NCBI GenBank assembly: GCA_023627715.1
Contig: JAMAHW010000050.1
Coordinates: 62,001-126,000 of the forward strand
From: Periconia sp. R9002
Taxonomy: Eukaryota; Ascomycota; Dothideomycetes; Pleosporales; Periconiaceae
Direction of reading: 5' to 3'
DNA: 64,000 nucleotides
Part shown: positions 1 through 10,722 of the stretch, one piece after another
Position numbering within the stretch: position 1 is the first letter of the stretch
How the letters are laid out: every line of letters starts with the position of its first letter
Translations under genes and position numbers: made by a program
The notes under the pieces: model-generated
What the model was told of the DNA's origin: nothing
Databases searched by the model: none
Seen by the model: the letters and a program-made list of their open reading frames with translations, nothing else

Positions 1-1
1 A

Positions 2-1360
2 GAATATCGTCGTCCAACACCTGCGCAAGCCGTCGCTATACCGGCCATGTTGGGACTTTCGCAGACGAAGCGGCGGACTAAGGGGAACACACCAAAGAAG
101 GCTGCTCTAGAGTCCTTTCTGCTGGCAGCAGAGACTGGCTCAGGCAAAACTTTGGCCTATCTTCTTCCCATAATTGATGCAATCAAGCGTGAAGAAGCTA
201 TAGAGAAAGAGGAATTGAGAACACAGGAGCAGCAGGAAGCTGAAGCTCGAGAGAAGGAGAAAAGTCATGTCATTTTCGGCGCATCTGCCCCCGAGCTCAA
301 CAAGGCCACTGATCCTGCGCGCCCTCGGGCCGTCATTCTTGTCCCTTCTGCGGAGCTGGTCGCCCAAGTAGGTGCAGTTGCGAAAGCGCTATCACACGAG
401 GTCAAGTTTCGTGCTGCGCCTGTATCGGCCAAAAACTCGGCCACAGTCATTCGTAATCGAATTTTCAACGAGAACGGAGTCGATGTGCTCATCAGCACAC
501 CACCACTACTCGCCAGTATTGCGGCGACTAGCCCTAATATTCTTGCCCGTGTGACCCATCTTGTTATCGATGAAGCTGATTCTCTAATGGACCGTTCTTT
601 CAAGCCCTTCACCACTGAGATTCTCGAGAGAGCAACACCATCCCTTAAAAAACTCCTCATGTGTTCCGCAACCATCCCCAAGTATCTCGATAAATATCTG
701 GCCGCACAGTTTCCGGACATGCAACGCCTGGTGACGCCAAACTTGCACGCTATTCCACGACGAGTGCAATTGGGTGTAATCGACGTGAACAAGGACCCTT
801 ACCGTGGCAACAAACAGCTCGCATGCGCCGATACCATTTGGCAAATTGGCAGGGCAACCTCTGACTACGATCCCAACGAAGGCAGAGAAGCCATGCCCAT
901 CAAACGGATCCTCGTTTTTGTCAATGAACGCGAGGATACTGATGAAGTAGCGCAATACCTCACCAAGAAAGGTATCGATGCCATCGCCTTCCACCGCGAC
1001 ACTGATCCCAGCCGGCAGTCGAAGCTCCTCGCCTCCTTCACAGGTACAGGCAAGGCCAGCGAGGCTTCCGATGCCTCACCAGCGCCCAACACCGCAGACG
1101 CAAGCAACAAGCGACATTTGGCCAACACCAAAGTCATCGTCACCACGGATCTCGGGTCCCGCGGCATCGACACGGTCGAAGTCCGCCACGTCATCTTGTA
1201 CGATGTTCCACATACAACGATTGATTTCATCCACCGTCTGGGCCGCACGGGGCGCATGGGGAGGAGAGGACGAGGTATCGTGCTGGTCGGGCCGGGTGAT
1301 CGCGCGGATATCGTCAAGGAGGTCCGAGATGCTATGTTCAGGGGTGAAGCCTTGATATAA
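2..1360 (+). CDS. MRH4: Mitochondrial DEAD-box RNA helicase, MRH4-like (5' end missing)
   Basis: The reading frame is open from base 2, so the gene starts upstream of the window; the ATG at 47 is internal. The codons before it encode a Q motif (RRPTPAQAVAIPAM). Helicase motifs follow in order: AAETGSGKT (Walker A, I), VPSAEL (Ia), STPP (Ib), VIDEAD (II), CSAT (III), LVFVNERED (IV), TDLGSRGID (V) and HRLGRTGRMGRRG (VI). About 452 residues are visible and only the N-terminal leader is lost. The family acts on mitochondrial large-subunit rRNA and ribosome assembly in yeast. Assignment to MRH4 rather than another DEAD-box protein rests on the acidic insert between motifs I and Ia and the short C-terminus ending soon after motif VI; this is inference. 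No intron is needed in the visible part. Confidence 0.8.
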   Translation, partial: EYRRPTPAQAVAIPAMLGLSQTKRRTKGNTPKKAALESFLLAAETGSGKTLAYLLPIIDAIKREEAIEKEELRTQEQQEAEAREKEKSHVIFGASAPELNKATDPARPRAVILVPSAELVAQVGAVAKALSHEVKFRAAPVSAKNSATVIRNRIFNENGVDVLISTPPLLASIAATSPNILARVTHLVIDEADSLMDRSFKPFTTEILERATPSLKKLLMCSATIPKYLDKYLAAQFPDMQRLVTPNLHAIPRRVQLGVIDVNKDPYRGNKQLACADTIWQIGRATSDYDPNEGREAMPIKRILVFVNEREDTDEVAQYLTKKGIDAIAFHRDTDPSRQSKLLASFTGTGKASEASDASPAPNTADASNKRHLANTKVIVTTDLGSRGIDTVEVRHVILYDVPHTTIDFIHRLGRTGRMGRRGRGIVLVGPGDRADIVKEVRDAMFRGEALI

Positions 1361-2076
1361 TATACTTGCACATCAGGCGGGTAGATTCGTTTCTCTTGCG
1401 TCCGGCTGGATATGTATGATATATGAAGACCTTTGTATTTGTATTAGTAGCAGGGAAAAAGTATGGCGTTTGTGGAGTTTTCTTCTCGCTGGTGGATGGT
1501 TAGCCAACCATTGTAATGATGGATTGGCTTTTCTATGTAGGTGGGTACCGACGCGTCTGTGTACTATATTACAGCAACGTATTTGTATGATTATAAACAA
1601 ATAGATGTAATATCGATGTTAGAAGTTTGATGCTGGCAGTGCTTATATACTTGTTCCATAATGAGGCATTCGGTACTGGATCCTACAAGTGCTATCTGGT
1701 AGCCTTTGTAGTTTTTGGAGAACATCATTTCATAAACGTCACACTCACGAGCACGCTGAATCCAGAGTACCGTTGCGTTTTTATTTGTTCTTTTAATGCT
1801 TTCAATACAATTGCAAGACAAGGACCTATAATACACCATGCCCGTACCAAATCGAGACGTAGAAGGAACCACTGTTATCCATACTCGAATGCATGGCAAG
1901 ATATGTATCCTTTCGCGCGAACAGCAATGGCCACTTCTCTGAAATCAATCTTCTTCTTTTAAGGCCTGACCGCCCGGTGGGATAGTTCGTAGTGGGAGAA
2001 TGGAGGATTGGCGTCGCTGCTGCAGAGCGCTCGCCGAGAAGGGAATAAGGGGAGAAGCTATAAGTGTTGAGGCTTT
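1361..2076. other. Convergent intergenic region, MRH4-like / SEC61B
   Basis: The stretch lies between the 3' ends of two converging genes. Short open frames occur on both strands but none has a recognisable domain or codon pattern. It presumably holds both 3' UTRs and polyadenylation sites. Confidence 0.6.
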
Positions 2077-2865
2077 CTATGCGGAAAACCGGCGCATGAC
2101 CTTGGCAATGACTTCAAGCTGTCAGTATACAACTATGCAAGCCACCAACAAAGTTGAGTTGGAACGTACCGTGAAGTGCGACAACCGAGAAGATGAAAAC
2201 AACGGATAGAGTCATGACCACCACGGGGTCGACCTTGAGCCCTGGTGACTCATCGGTGTAAAGACCTATTTCAAAACCATCAGTATTCGCTCCATCTACC
2301 ATTCCCAATCACGTTACGAATTCCGGTATGCTATGCCACTTTCACAGCATCGGCGCCTCGCCGGATCCTTCATCAAGGCTTTTCCACCACAACGGCCAAG
2401 ACTTACGCAACATGGTGCTCGAGCTTCCGCCAGCACCGGCTGCCCTCGTAGAGCTTGGTCTCTGATTCGCACTCTTCTCGGCGCGGTCCGCAGCAGCTTT
2501 CCTTCGCATCACGGTTGCGGGACCACCTGGCGGCTTTGGAGAAGCAGGGCGCGCTGTCGTAGAGCCGACATTGGCAGGCGATTGAGCGCGTGGTGAAGAC
2601 TAACCAAAGAATCAGCGATTGGCGGATCAGGAGAACTGGAGAATTAGAAGCAGAGAGGAACCAGATGAAGCCGACAGTGATACGAAAGTGTGTGAAGATG
2701 ATGTGCAAGTCGCCAATGACACGGAATATCGAGCCAGCTTGTGTATCTCGGTTCATATTCGTGTGAGGCCTCATGTGTGTACATGCACTCATTCCACCGC
2801 GTTTCTTCAGGTTTGCCCTGCCACCTCTCCTATGCTTCCTGTTCTAGTTCGAGCGCACTCACCAT
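2077..2865 (-). CDS. SBH1: Sec61 beta subunit of the ER protein translocon
   Basis: Coding exons on the minus strand are 2863-2865, 2407-2599, 2170-2265 and 2077-2111 (108 residues). The first coding exon is only the ATG: the start codon is followed at once by GTGAGT, and the frame resumes after ..GGTTAG with SSPRAQSPANV. A disordered N-terminus with MRRKAAADRAEK leads to the family signature LYTDESPGLKVDPVVV and a single C-terminal membrane segment (roughly residues 77-97), ending VIAKVMRRFSA. This is the tail-anchored beta subunit of the heterotrimeric Sec61 channel in the ER membrane. All junctions keep frame: phase 0 after the ATG, then phase 1 after MLR and after VALH. Length and topology match fungal Sec61 beta/Sbh1. 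The first intron (263 nt) is long for this genome. Confidence 0.93.
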
Positions 2866-3854
2866 AGTGTGATTATGTGTGTGAATGGAGCGGTTGTAAA
2901 GTCGACGAGATTGGTAGGGTATGGGAAGGAACGTCTGAAGGAACAACGGCGGGAATCGTTGCGGACGTGGATTGTCGTTAAAGTAAGAGGCCACGCTTCT
3001 AGAAAGTTGAGCTGGGGGTTAGCGCAAGATGCCCAGGACCACAGGTTAAGTCCGTTAGGGGTGGCTCTCGCTTAGCCGATAGGGAAGGAAGAAAGGTCAC
3101 GTGGATATTGAATAGCACGGCATGCCCAGATGCGGAGAGAAACAGCCCTGGAGTCTTGAAATCAATTTCGAAGGATTATTCGACGGCGAGATCGCAAGTG
3201 TAGGGCGCCGAAGGTGCCCTACACCTATGATCGAGGCGGAGAATAATAATTATATTATCTAGAAAATTAACAAACGGAACTGACTCGAGTATTCAACAGT
3301 AAACTGGCTGCTAGCAGCAGACACCAGCATGAAATCGCAATCTCCAAAACATGATTCTGCTCGATGATGTCCCAACCCAAAGAAAGTTTTCATTATCGCC
3401 CATTTATGTGCCGGACCTTTATGTATAACCCATTAACGAATCACAAAACCCCTAGAACGAAGGACGAGCCTCATCCCCTTAGAAGAGCCAGCCACCGTTA
3501 CCCAGCACCGTTTGCAAAAATGGACAAAAAGCGGAAACCCATCCATCCCCCAATAAAACTCCTCCAGCATAACAATCCGTAAGTAGCCCGGAGAAAACAC
3601 GTACAATATCCGACTTAGCAAACGCGCCCCGTATACCCGCCTAGCTCAAAGATATATTGTTCTTGCGACAGATCTCCCGTCCGCAATCAGATGCAAAACA
3701 AAGCCAAAGGGGTAATTTTTGTTGTTCACCGACCTCCCAAAATACCTGCTCCGCCCGAGTTTGAAAGACCTACACTGTGATATGCCCGGGACACCTAAAA
3801 TGCAGAAACTCCGGATTGTGCATTGAACTCCCGTTATCAAAATGAAGATCTGAA
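2866..3854. other. Intergenic region upstream of SEC61B
   Basis: The region lies between the SEC61B start codon and the 3' end of the next minus-strand gene. It should hold the SEC61B promoter and 5' UTR. I see no coding sequence. A strong short hairpin at 3198-3224 is listed separately; an AT-rich patch lies at 3240-3270. Confidence 0.6.
3198..3224. repeat. Near-perfect 12-bp inverted repeat with GAA loop
   Basis: GTGTAGGGCGCC and GGTGCCCTACAC flank a GAA triloop. Eleven of twelve pairs are Watson-Crick and the twelfth would be a G-U wobble if transcribed from the plus strand. It sits about 330 bp upstream of the SEC61B start codon. Confidence 0.8.
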
Positions 3855-5304
3855 CTAGCCCCAAACAGAGGCCTGAACACCCTGGTTGGGTGTGCTGCTC
3901 CAGGGGCCCTTGTTCCACATACCAACACCCTTGTTGTCCGAAACCGTAGAGGACGGGTTCAAAGGAGCAGACGTCGTGGCATTAGTGTTGTTATTCTGTT
4001 CGCTAGCATTAAAAGAGTTGTAACCAAGCGGCGACGGCAGAGGTGTCGTCGCACGCTTTCCGAGTGGTGCACCCGACGGTTGCCCCTGGCCAGCAGCAGG
4101 GCGTGTGCCGATGGGCGCAACGCCAGAGCCGTTGGGCTTCGTGCCTTGATGAGGAGGAGATCCGCCTGGGGAAGAGTTGGAGGTGCGACCCGCTTGTTGA
4201 GTGTTATCAAAAAGACTAAAGGAAGGGTTTTGGCTTGAAGGAGGAGAAGCGTTGCTATTAGCACGGACCTCCTGCGCTCCACCCGTAGTATCCTTGTCAC
4301 CGCGTGGAGGCATCTGAACCGAACCTTCTCCAGAGGCATTGGATCCCTGCATACCAAACGGATCAAAAGCCAAAGGTGAAGGGTTACGGCCAGCACCTGA
4401 CACTCGCACGTCCTGGTTCGAAGTGGGATTGTTGTTACTGTACAAGGATGAATTCTCGCCATAAAGGGCACGGTGCTGACGGGCAATGAGATCGCGGCGG
4501 CCCTCTTCACTCATCGCATTGGGACTCATCGAGCGGTCGGATTTGGAGCCAGAAGCACCTGTATTACCCCAGTCAACTATCCATCCTTCCTCTATTGCTG
4601 CCCAATGTCCGAGTCCTTACTTCTATGATATTGCTGCTCTTGGTGGTAGTTACGCAGCTCACGTTCACGCTGGGCCGCCATGCGGCGTTTGGCCTGTTGC
4701 ATCTGGTCCGCGTCGTTTGGGCGAGGGGCAAAACGCTGATTCTGATAGTAGCCCTGCACGTTGGACGCCGAGTGGGAGCGGGCCCCATCGTACTCGCTCA
4801 CAGAATGGTGACGTTGCGGGCCAGCCATCCGGTTCTGGTCTGTGGGGAAAGAGTCAGCGCTGCGTCACCATGTTCATGGTCATAACTCGTACTGTAATCA
4901 GGGAATGGCGCTGGCCCGCCCATCGGGGGCATCGACTCGCGGCGGCTGTTGTACATGGGGGGCGGGCCGAAGCCTTTTCCAATGCCACTCTTGTTCAGGT
5001 TCTCAGAGGCACGTTCAACCTCTGTAGTCTTCCATTAGCAAGTGTATCAAATCAACCGAGTAAATCATGCCGCGGGCCGGTTGTAGATGGAGACGTACCC
5101 TCGAACTGGTTGGCGAAAGCGTTGGCATCTTCACGGTTCACGGTGGAGCTTGCGCCTACTGTTGTGTTATTATTTGGGTCATCTTCCTGGGGACAGGTCT
5201 GCGGCGCGCTGCGTACCGGAGCGGGAAGGGGGCTGGGGTTGCTCCCATGAAGCCTGGCGTCCGGGGGCGGGCCATGAGGAAGAGGGATCGTTGTAGTAAG
5301 ACAT
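3855..5304 (-). CDS. Conserved low-complexity fungal protein, function unknown
   Basis: Five exons on the minus strand: 5217-5304, 5099-5155, 4893-5021, 4621-4839 and 3855-4558, giving 398 residues with every junction in frame. The N-terminus is MSYYNDPSSSWPAPGRQAS. A segment around residues 120-170 (HSVSEYDGARSHSAS, then RFAPRPNDADQMQQAKRRM and a charged Q/E/R stretch) looks like the conserved core and may be helical. The rest is rich in Ser, Pro, Asn and Gly, with SSPGGSPPHQ and a C-terminus GVQASVWG. No catalytic domain, signal peptide or membrane segment is visible. It has the look of an intrinsically disordered protein conserved across filamentous ascomycetes; I do not recognise a function. 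Confidence 0.85.
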
Positions 5305-6192
5305 GGCGACGGCTCAGGGGGGTTATTGAGTAGACGGCGTCGCTGATTCGGTGGGACGGCGGAGAGGAGAGGTACAGTTGGAGGCAGAAAACTGCAGGCT
5401 TTTGATTCGTTAGTACAGCCATTGGTAGGGATCAGAGATGATGATGGAGACAAGAAATCAGCGTGGGAGAGATGAGAAGTGCGAACTGGAGGAGGTAAGG
5501 GCCGGGTGGGGGGATAAACACAGGGCGTGGTCACGGGCTGGATGGTGTTGGGGATGCATGTAGAATTTTCCCGAGCTGGCGTCGCACTCTTCAACGGTAG
5601 CATTACGGAGGCTTACCGGGGCAGTGGAAACACAGGGTAGAACGTACAGTACAGACGAAAGCAAGCACGAAGGAGTGGAAGCTCAGCAATTCACTGGCAG
5701 TGCAGCGGCCGAGGAGGAGTGCAGCAAGATGGGGGGAAGGGAGGAGAGAGGGAGGGAGGGAGAGAGAGGAGAGGGAGAGAGGTGGAGCGGGTGGAGAAGG
5801 ATGATTGACGGTCGAGTGGTAGCAGGCGTACTGTAGGTAGACTGACTGACTGTACACTAAGTAGTGAAGTGTGAGGGAGCCCAGGGGGTTCGCTAGCTAA
5901 ATATTGGCGGCTCTCAGACATTCAAATTTCGGTCTTGCAGGGGCCACTTTTCCTTCTGCACGCAATCTGGCTGCCTTTCCCGCGCCTTGCTTGCTTGTTA
6001 ACATGACCGTGGCACCCGTTTTCCCCAGCTCGTGCCGATGCAGACATCTGTTCTCTCGCATCAACAGGCAGGCCTTGTCCTCTTCCCAAGGTTCGTCTCG
6101 GTCGGTGGTTGCTGCGAATCCAAACTGCCTACCTAGGCCAAGTTCCCGTTTGGATAGGTATGGCCGTGCCCTGGCGCTCACCATCTGATCAT

Positions 6193-6193
<1 letters not shown>

Positions 6194-6220
<27 letters not shown>
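6194..6220. repeat. (CA)n microsatellite
   Basis: An uninterrupted run of about 13 CA units, followed 30 bp later by a run of ten or so G residues (about 6250-6260). Confidence 0.9.
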
Positions 6221-6223
<3 letters not shown>

Positions 6224-6393
6224 CGAGTCTCTACAGAACCTGCCAGCGCGGGGGGGGGGGACTGCAAATGCCGATGAGACGGGCAAGTCGCCAACTACCT
6301 ACTTACTTACCCAGCATACCTACTAAGTACCTAGGTAAGTAGTTGGTTGTACTCATGTGCAGGAAGGATGGTGGAGTGGAGGGGTGGGCGGAG

Positions 6394-6421
6394 GTACATA
6401 CATACATACATACATACATAC
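6394..6421. repeat. (TACA)n microsatellite
   Basis: About six tandem TACA units just downstream of a TACCTAGGTA palindrome (6328-6337). Confidence 0.9.
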
Positions 6422-7265
6422 CTTGGCATTTGCAGGACCTGTCTATCCAGTATCCCGGTATGCAAGTGGTAATGTATACCTGTCAACAACGTGTTGGTAA
6501 CCACATCTCTGCGTGGAGATGGTATCGTAATCAGTGCATTGCATGTATGTATAGAATACCCAAACTAGTGCAGTGCTTGTCCCTGTCCGTGGTTCGCCTG
6601 CACGTGGGCTTGTACCAACCACTGCAACTCTCTACATGCTCTGATGGATGAAAAAAAAAGAATCCCCTCCTACACCCCACCTTCCCTCCATGCATGACCT
6701 TTTGAACCTTATCCCAATTCCCTCGACTGCAGTCCACCTCGCCACACCCTGGCTCCCCTCATTGGCTGCATCCTGCCCGTATGCGCAATCCACACACGGA
6801 CATGACATTTCCTCTCCTACCTTCATCACTTGCTCTGCGGGAGGCGCGGCATAGTCGTGTACAGATGGTACAGGTTGCATGTATGGGTGAGTGTGTAGTT
6901 GCCGCAAGGTGAGGATGCGCCAATGAATAGGTACGCACGCCTGTTGCAGCAGCCAGGGCGTCGGAGCGACGGAGCACGGCTTTCCTACTGTATGCAGCAT
7001 GGATGGGGATGGATTGTACTTGCAAGCGCCTGCCGAGGGCTTCCTCCGTGGATCCATCGCTACTCGCTACTTGTCAATGTCAAGGTCGGGTCGGGTCAGC
7101 TATACATGTACCATCTCACCCAACATGGACCGCCTCACCGATCGAGCAACCCGACCGCCCATCTGTCATCCACCACGACTGTCATGCCCTGGACGCTAAT
7201 ATATCTTTGGGCTCGACCTCTACACCCGGCTGCGGGTACCCTTGCCCAGGTATGTACCCGCGCTA

Positions 7266-7290
7266 TCCTTGCCTTGCCTTGCCTTGCTTG
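7266..7290. repeat. (CCTTG)n pentanucleotide repeat
   Basis: Four near-identical CCTTG units in the intergenic region upstream of the F-box-like gene. Confidence 0.85.
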
Positions 7291-7723
7291 GCCGCGCCAC
7301 TCTTGAACATGCCGAAACGGTTGCAGTTATTATACCTACCATCGACTCTATTCTACACCCGTCACCAGTCACCATGTGCACCGTTCATAGACCACCATCT
7401 GACTGCTGAGCTCTGCAACCGTGCCATCTGTTGCTCACGCCTCCTTTCATACCAACCCACTTCCATACATCACGCGCTCATTGCTCCATCGACTGCGCCC
7501 GGATGCTGCAGTACACCATGTCGTCAGCCTGCCTTGGATCATGTCCATGTCTGTGTCCGTCTCTCATTCAATAACATACAAAAATCGTGAAGGTTCATGT
7601 CGTAATCCATGGAACACCATCCCTTGCCCTCTTTCTCTTTTCTGTCCATCACCGAAGCATATAGAGAGGCCGTTGTTGAACATTCACCGCAGCACCCGTC
7701 ATACTTGGCGACACTCGGAACTC

Positions 7724-8395
7724 ATGGCACAACCGACGGCTCGCTTTCTTAGACTTCCCAAGGAAATACTTCTCGAGATCGGCCGTCTTCTCCCCATTGC
7801 CGCTATCTTATCGCTGAAACTGACACATCCAGTCTTGAACATCACGTTTCCCCCTTTACCACTGCTGGACAAAACGATGTTTACTGAGTGTGCTCGACTC
7901 GCCATCGAAAGACTTTGTGCACCATCCACATCTTCCCTTGTCGTCAAACGATGCTTCATTTGCAGGAGATGGTATCCATCCAACATGTTTACATCGTCCA
8001 AGAGCCCCGTGTGCGCGTCTGCCTCTGCTACCGCCGACATATCAAATTTGGAAATTGTGGAATTGCCGCCTTTCTTCTGCGCCTGGCATGTCAGCCGCCT
8101 GACGCGCGTTGTACAGACCGGGCCTGGAGGCAGGAACGAATGGACAAGTGACCTAAGACGAATGTGTATGCATCTTGGGTGCATTCAAGATTGGGAAGAT
8201 TGCGATTGTAGATGTGACAACTGTGGTTTTGTCGAGGTCCGGACTTATACGAGGCATCTGAACAATGATTTGGAGTGTAGGCGATTTACCTTTTGGAGGA
8301 AGGTCGATGTTGGACATAAGATACATCCTCAGGGGAGGCTGACAGGACTGTTGTATGTCAGAGAAGAATGTCGAAAAGGTGGGTTTATTGAATAA
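7724..8395 (+). CDS. F-box-like, cysteine-rich protein
   Basis: A single-exon frame of 223 residues from the ATG at 7724. The frame extends further upstream, but MAQPTARFLRLPKEILLEI is the natural N-terminus. The segment LPKEILLEIGRLLP..AILSLKLTHP matches the F-box pattern (LPxEILxEI....l..l..lkltn) of fungal F-box proteins. The rest carries Cys pairs (CFICRRW, CAWH, CMHLGC, CDCRCDNC) that could bind zinc, as in fungal F-box proteins of this type. F-box proteins are substrate adaptors of SCF ubiquitin ligases; the target is unknown. The F-box is short and divergent, so the call is moderate. Confidence 0.65.
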   Translation: MAQPTARFLRLPKEILLEIGRLLPIAAILSLKLTHPVLNITFPPLPLLDKTMFTECARLAIERLCAPSTSSLVVKRCFICRRWYPSNMFTSSKSPVCASASATADISNLEIVELPPFFCAWHVSRLTRVVQTGPGGRNEWTSDLRRMCMHLGCIQDWEDCDCRCDNCGFVEVRTYTRHLNNDLECRRFTFWRKVDVGHKIHPQGRLTGLLYVREECRKGGFIE

Positions 8396-8772
8396 GGCAA
8401 TAATGAAATCGCAAAATCCGGATATCATCGCATTTAGCCCGCTGATGTGGAGAAGCAGGCACAGCATCTACAAGCTCGGTCATCCACCTTCCAGTCCATT
8501 TCGAGCCTCCTGCGAGGATGGAAACGTTGCACACGTCTCCATCTCATTTTCGACGTATCGATTCGCGTATTTTCGAGAGTATATTTCTTTTCATCGCCAA
8601 AGATCTTCTTCCTATGTGGGTCTCCAAGGTTAGATCTCTCTGTCAAAAAATTGAGACTAGAGAACCCGATTCCCCATCCGTCTCTCCCCGACAAGCGGTG
8701 TAGAATGTCAAATATTCCACTATTTATCATGATTCATTTTCGTTTCATGCTTGCAGCCAGCGTCAAGGCCTA
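8396..8772. other. Convergent intergenic region
   Basis: A short stretch between converging 3' ends. I see no gene or notable repeat. Confidence 0.6.
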
Positions 8773-9543
8773 CTAATCGTTTCTGAAGACCTTGTGTTCG
8801 GCTTTCTCGACGTCGTCCTCTTTCATGCTGCTCCGGTCATCTGAACCGACGTTCCAGCCTTTTTTAACCTCGAAAAGAGCCCACCACTGCGCAAGAACGA
8901 GCAACAATCCGAACCACACCATACCAGTCGCAAGCGCCCGAGAACCCGAGCGACACTGGTCATACCAAGATGCATCCCAGCCGAATCCATCGTCCAGTTC
9001 AGAACACATTGAGAGCTCGAGGATCTGATCGTATTGCAAATGAGAAAGGGCCGGAAATTCACGAGTCAACAAGGAGGGGAGAGTGTTAATGGACAACACG
9101 AGGGTAATTGTTGCAAGGGTAATGGCGTGTATAGTCATGTACAAGGACACAAGAATATGACGTCTCTGTGTTTCTGTCAGCAATTGCTCGTTTTTGCCAT
9201 TCTGCACGTATCGACATGTTTCATGAACGAAACACCAACCTTTACTACGCCAACGAACCCAAGCACACTCGCGGCAGCGGCAACTGCATCGTACCATGCA
9301 AAGAAGAGACTCGACCACGTTCCCGTATACAAGAGTCGGAGGGAAAAGAATACAACGACATGGGTGATCAACGTTACTAACGGTAACATCAATGCAAGCG
9401 CACTATATTCGTGAAGAGATGTTAGCATTCTTGCCTCAACATTGGCAACAAACAATGTCATATCGCATTGCCCAGCACCACTCTGTATGCTCAAATATGT
9501 CAATCACATACCTAGACTGCGGGGGTTTAAGAAATGCCGCCAT
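8773..9543 (-). CDS. Predicted four-TM membrane protein, uncharacterised
   Basis: Three minus-strand exons, 9512-9543, 9246-9402 and 8773-9165, give a 193-residue protein beginning MAAFLKPPQSSALALML. Four hydrophobic segments are visible: ALALMLPLVTLITHVVVFFS; a second around AVAAAASVLGFVGV; one after RRHILVSLYMTIHA (about 80-105); and GMVWFGLLLVLAQWWALF near 150. A loop between TM3 and TM4 has two Cys (CSELDDGFGWD..WYDQC) that may form a disulfide. The tail is charged and cytoplasmic-looking. The layout matches small fungal tetraspan proteins of unknown function. The first junction (TCT AG|T GCG) is phase-consistent. For the second, GTAAAG was taken as donor, but GTTGGT 6 nt further on would add two residues. 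The start codon is inferred. Confidence 0.65.
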
Positions 9544-10722
9544 CGCATGAGCCACGAAGCAGAGAACAAACGCCTTGTGCTCCCCAAGTATCGTAACAAA
9601 GAGGAGAGCAAGAGGAAAAGAAAAACTTGGAAGACAGCGGTGTTAGCAGAAGCAGGACGAACTTTTACGTAGTCCTTTCCAAATCCAGCCGAATAGCCGT
9701 CAACCCTATTTATGGTAGCTTTCTCAAAGCCTGCTTCGCCGATGTGGAGTTGATGGTAATGGGTGGGATCCGCAACTCTCCGGCGGCGGCGGCGTGACCG
9801 GCCCTTCCCGCGAAACGCGAAACTCGCAAATCGCGAAAAAGCGCGCGAACCGGACAAAGAGAAATGAGGGGATATAAATCTTGGAGGACCAAGATGATGG
9901 CGTGAGAGCTTGCGGTAGCATTTATACGGGGGCATAACGGATTGCATTTATATACATGGTATTTATCAGCGCTCTCACAAACGTCATCGATGAGTAATTA
10001 TTAGGGTGAGCATGCTAGAGCGAACTTTGAACCTGCAATCATACAAGTGGCATCCTCAACAACACAACAAAAAGGGGAGAACAGGGAAAGAGGTAGAGGA
10101 AAGAAAGGAAAATCTTGCGTCTCTGCATGTAGTCATTGACATTCGGTCTCTAGGCTGCAGCGCCGAGACTCCTTCGACGCCTCTAAGGATCAGCCAATGC
10201 TTCTTATTCAGATGCCAAGGGGTTGGAGTGGCACGTGGTTGGGTGGATCCGATTATACCACCATCCTCTGATTATTCAGCCCATGCCACCACATAATTCA
10301 ACAGCAGGCACTTGAGGTTTGCACTTACATGTAGGACGTTTTCCTCTGTACCATTACCATATTCTTTCCCAAAAAAACCCCCTCACAATAGGCACAGCGG
10401 ATCTGCATCATGGTCACAAACATGTTGTCTCGGAAGGTGGCACTTCGATTCGTTTCATTCTGTCATTCTCTTGAAGATCATCATCATCATCATCACTATG
10501 GAAAAATTGCACTATATACAACGCGAAACGTACCCCAGAATCAAAAAAAGGGCTTTGCCGATGAAAAGGAGAGAGGAACACGCATGTCCTCTGCCATCAT
10601 GATCTACGCTCTTGCTTGATAATCCTTCATCAAGCCCACCTTTGGTATATTCGTGACACCCTGACTAACGACACAGTATGGCATGACGGGAAATCGAAAG
10701 AACCTCGGACCGCCAGGTACGT
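9544..10722. other. Intergenic region
   Basis: The region lies between the start of the four-TM gene and the 3' end of the xylose reductase gene. It holds a GGC/GCC-rich patch (9780-9800), GCGAAA-type repeats (9810-9850) and a short (ATC)n run (10482-10496). An Arg-rich open frame at 9504-9947 looks accidental. Confidence 0.55.

Larger units (their letters stand above)
5305..7723. other. 2.4 kb divergent intergenic region with microsatellites
   Basis: The region separates two divergently transcribed genes. It holds a purine-rich tract (5731-5790; C/T-rich in the sense of the left gene, as in many fungal leaders), a CA repeat, a G run, a TACA repeat and a CCTTG repeat (listed separately). No coding sequence is supported. 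Confidence 0.65.

Noticed and set aside
140..1371. Overlapping open frames on the minus strand of the helicase gene
   Set aside because: They are antisense shadows with no domain character; the plus frame carries every DEAD-box motif.
9504..9947. 147-codon minus-strand frame with an Arg run
   Set aside because: The Arg run comes from a GGC/CGC-rich patch and the frame overlaps the first exon of the four-TM gene in another phase; no family features.
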